Source of the DNA: Selaginella tamariscina
Taxonomy: Eukaryota > Streptophyta > Lycopodiopsida > Selaginellales > Selaginellaceae
Assembly (NCBI GenBank): GCA_003024785.1
Contig: PUQB01000002.1
Location: 1,762,840-1,826,839, forward strand
Reading direction: 5' to 3'
Length of the DNA stretch: 64,000 bases
Position 1 is the stretch's first letter. Each line of letters opens with the position of its first letter. Of this stretch, positions 61,924 through 64,000 are shown piece by piece. Position numbers and translations under genes: made by a program. The notes beneath the pieces are model-generated. The model did no database searches and was not told where the DNA came from. It worked only from the letters and a program-made list of their open reading frames with translations.

Positions 61924-64000
61924 AACGTTACTAAACTGAAAAATGTAAAAATTCTAAATATAACAGTTTAGAAGTTAAATATAGGTTACCATTCTAACTA
62001 ATTCTTTTATATTTAAAATCAACAAAATTTACAGATTATATAATTTTCCCATTCCAATGATTGTTTTGAATCAATAGTTTTATTGCATTAAGTTATACGA
62101 CTGAAGCCAAGTTATTAGAAATCATATGTTAGTACATTACATTAATAAAATTTCGTGAAAAAACCCAGCGCATGTATTTATATTAGTAATATATATATTA
62201 AATTTTATTTAAAATATGTAAAATTCCATTGATAATTGTTTCATTTAGTTATTTAATAAATATGTGAAATTACATGAACCAGGGAAGCCACACAAAGCGT
62301 ACGATGTATACATAACATATAACAGAAAATTTATCTTTAAAAAATGAAACATAACGGTTTGTTCGGTTCGCACCCGCCCATATCCATAACATAGGTTTAA
62401 AAAAGTTAAATATGTTATAAGTAAATTCTATTTGTATATAAGTATAATATATAAATTTTTCTTAATTAATTAATTTATGTGTGATTATGCTCTTAACATT
62501 AATTTATGTAAAGGTTATTCACATTTAAAGCATAAATATTTCATGATTTAATTAAATTAAATGACTTAAATCACATTACATAAGTTAAATGACTTAAATT
62601 ACACGTATATAATTTCAACATTGAAATCACAAATTTGATATTATAAATCATTTATATAATGTTTATGTGCCAAAGTAATTTATTTATCATTACTTTAAGA
62701 TCAAAATTATATATAACATTAAAGGTATGTGCATACATAAAATAATTAAAATATATTTTATGTTATGTTTTCGGTGCCAATGCACCCATTTTGATATTTA
62801 AAACACATATATATGTATACTGTGTAATATTAAAACTTGTTCATATGCCACTCCAAAATATACACACGCTGAACAGCAAAACAAAATAAATCTAGCAAAT
62901 AAGAATAGTAAGTCCATGTGCAACGGAAGAGCTTATAAATATAAATGTATACGTAATTACGTATATGAAATATTCGTTAGTGTCAAATTATAAAACAAAT
63001 ATCTTAATTAGAGTGTCACATCCGTTTATTTCAGTTTTACTTCACATTGACAAGAAGTAATATATTTAAAACTTACGTGTCAAATGACGTTGTTTATTAG
63101 TGATAATGTAACATGCCACCTAAGCATTAATTTATTATTAATCTTTTAAATTAAAAAGAGATTAGCTAGATAAATATATAATTATTATTATTTAAGGTAA
63201 CTTAAGCTTCACAAATGTGAGAAAATGTGTATGTACATCTATGGCATATAATATGGATATTAATATGTTAATAAATATGTAAGTGTAAAATCACACATTT
63301 TTTATTTTTTATCTATATATTTAAATTTGTGTTAACTTTATTTTAATAGGAAAAATTTCAGTACTCAATTTATAAGATAATAACCAAATACATAACATAT
63401 TAAATATAATTCTAAATTTTATACTTAGTATATTATTCATATAGATTCATTTTATTCAAATTAACATTATAATAATATAGTATAAAAAGCTATGCAAATT
63501 AAGCTCTTTTCTTTCTTATTTTATATTTATAATTATAGTTTTTTAGTTTTTAAATTTAATTTTATGTTTCTTACATTTTTCACATTATTTTATGAATAAA
63601 ATTGCTTTTTATTGCATAAAACTAAACTAGTCTTTTGTTACTTTAAGCTTTCATTAGTATAAAAATATGAAAAAGAAAAATATAAATTTAAAATTAAATT
63701 ATCCCTAAAAACCTAAACTATGGTTGTAAACATGAGCAACTTATTAATTAATTTAAGAATTTTTTTTTATTAAAATGTTAATTTTGAATAAGAATGATGT
63801 TAAGATATATTAAATTAAATAAAATTTATTTATTTTTAGATATGTAGTGGCATCTTGCATTTTATGAATTACTAAAATAACTTTAGAAATATATGCTGTA
63901 AACATAAGAATATTTAACATTAAAAAAATATTTCTTAAACAAAGTAACATTATAACAATATTGAAAACACATTAGTTTTAATGAGGGAAAATTATATTTA
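61924..64000. other. AT-rich intergenic region
   Basis: The first ~350 bp is homologous in inverted orientation to the downstream flank of the germin-like gene (about 52230-52640). After that it is AT-rich sequence with no gene, tRNA or transposon signal that I can recognise. Confidence 0.6.

Overview
The window is nuclear DNA of a land plant. The evidence is a nuclear ClpP with the look of the plastid CLPP4 subunit, a DYW-type PPR editing factor, a plant-type MSRA5, an A-type P450, germin-like proteins and GT-AG introns throughout. A long intronless PPR protein built from many short S-like repeats, and a PIH1-domain (dynein or R2TP assembly) gene, lean towards a seed-free plant such as a lycophyte or bryophyte. 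That placement is inference only. Intergenic DNA is very AT-rich, and introns are loaded with (TG/CA)n, (AG/TC)n and (AT)n tracts.

Layout. 1-2474: a PIH1-domain gene (-, running off the left edge) is divergent from CLPP4 (+), with 78 bp between start codons. 2475-6086: AT-rich, no gene. 6087-6767: single-exon homeodomain protein (-) of ZF-HD type but without a zinc finger. 7237-8708: MSRA5-like gene (+), convergent with a 743-residue PPR-DYW gene (-, 8885-11116). 11927-18143: an 18-exon auxilin-like J-domain gene (-), clathrin uncoating. 21112-23675: an 11-exon IWS1/Spn1 transcription elongation factor (-). 25173-27237: a 7-exon FAD monooxygenase (+). 27238-37575: transposon territory, with a decayed Ty3/gypsy chromovirus (30282-36095, LTRs and TSD ATTAT) nested in an older Ty1/copia relic. 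37576-39098: A-type P450 (+). 39099-44833: AT-rich and repeat-derived. 44834-46390: germin-like relics. 48214-52194: a second, non-autonomous Ty3/gypsy element (-, TSD GTACG) carrying eight ~110-bp tandem repeats in its protease region. 52641-53845: germin-like gene (-). 60869-61923: an inverted, decayed copy of it (+). The rest is AT-rich sequence without recognisable genes.

The cellular genes look like unrelated housekeeping and specialised functions, not a pathway. Two genome-wide patterns stand out. Dinucleotide tracts sit repeatedly just inside the 5' ends of introns. Most of the conserved genes also carry exactly one single-base frame break, often at a homopolymer or doubled base, which points to uncorrected assembly errors rather than gene death. 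Exon boundaries were placed by eye from splice sites, phase and recalled family conservation; no search was run.
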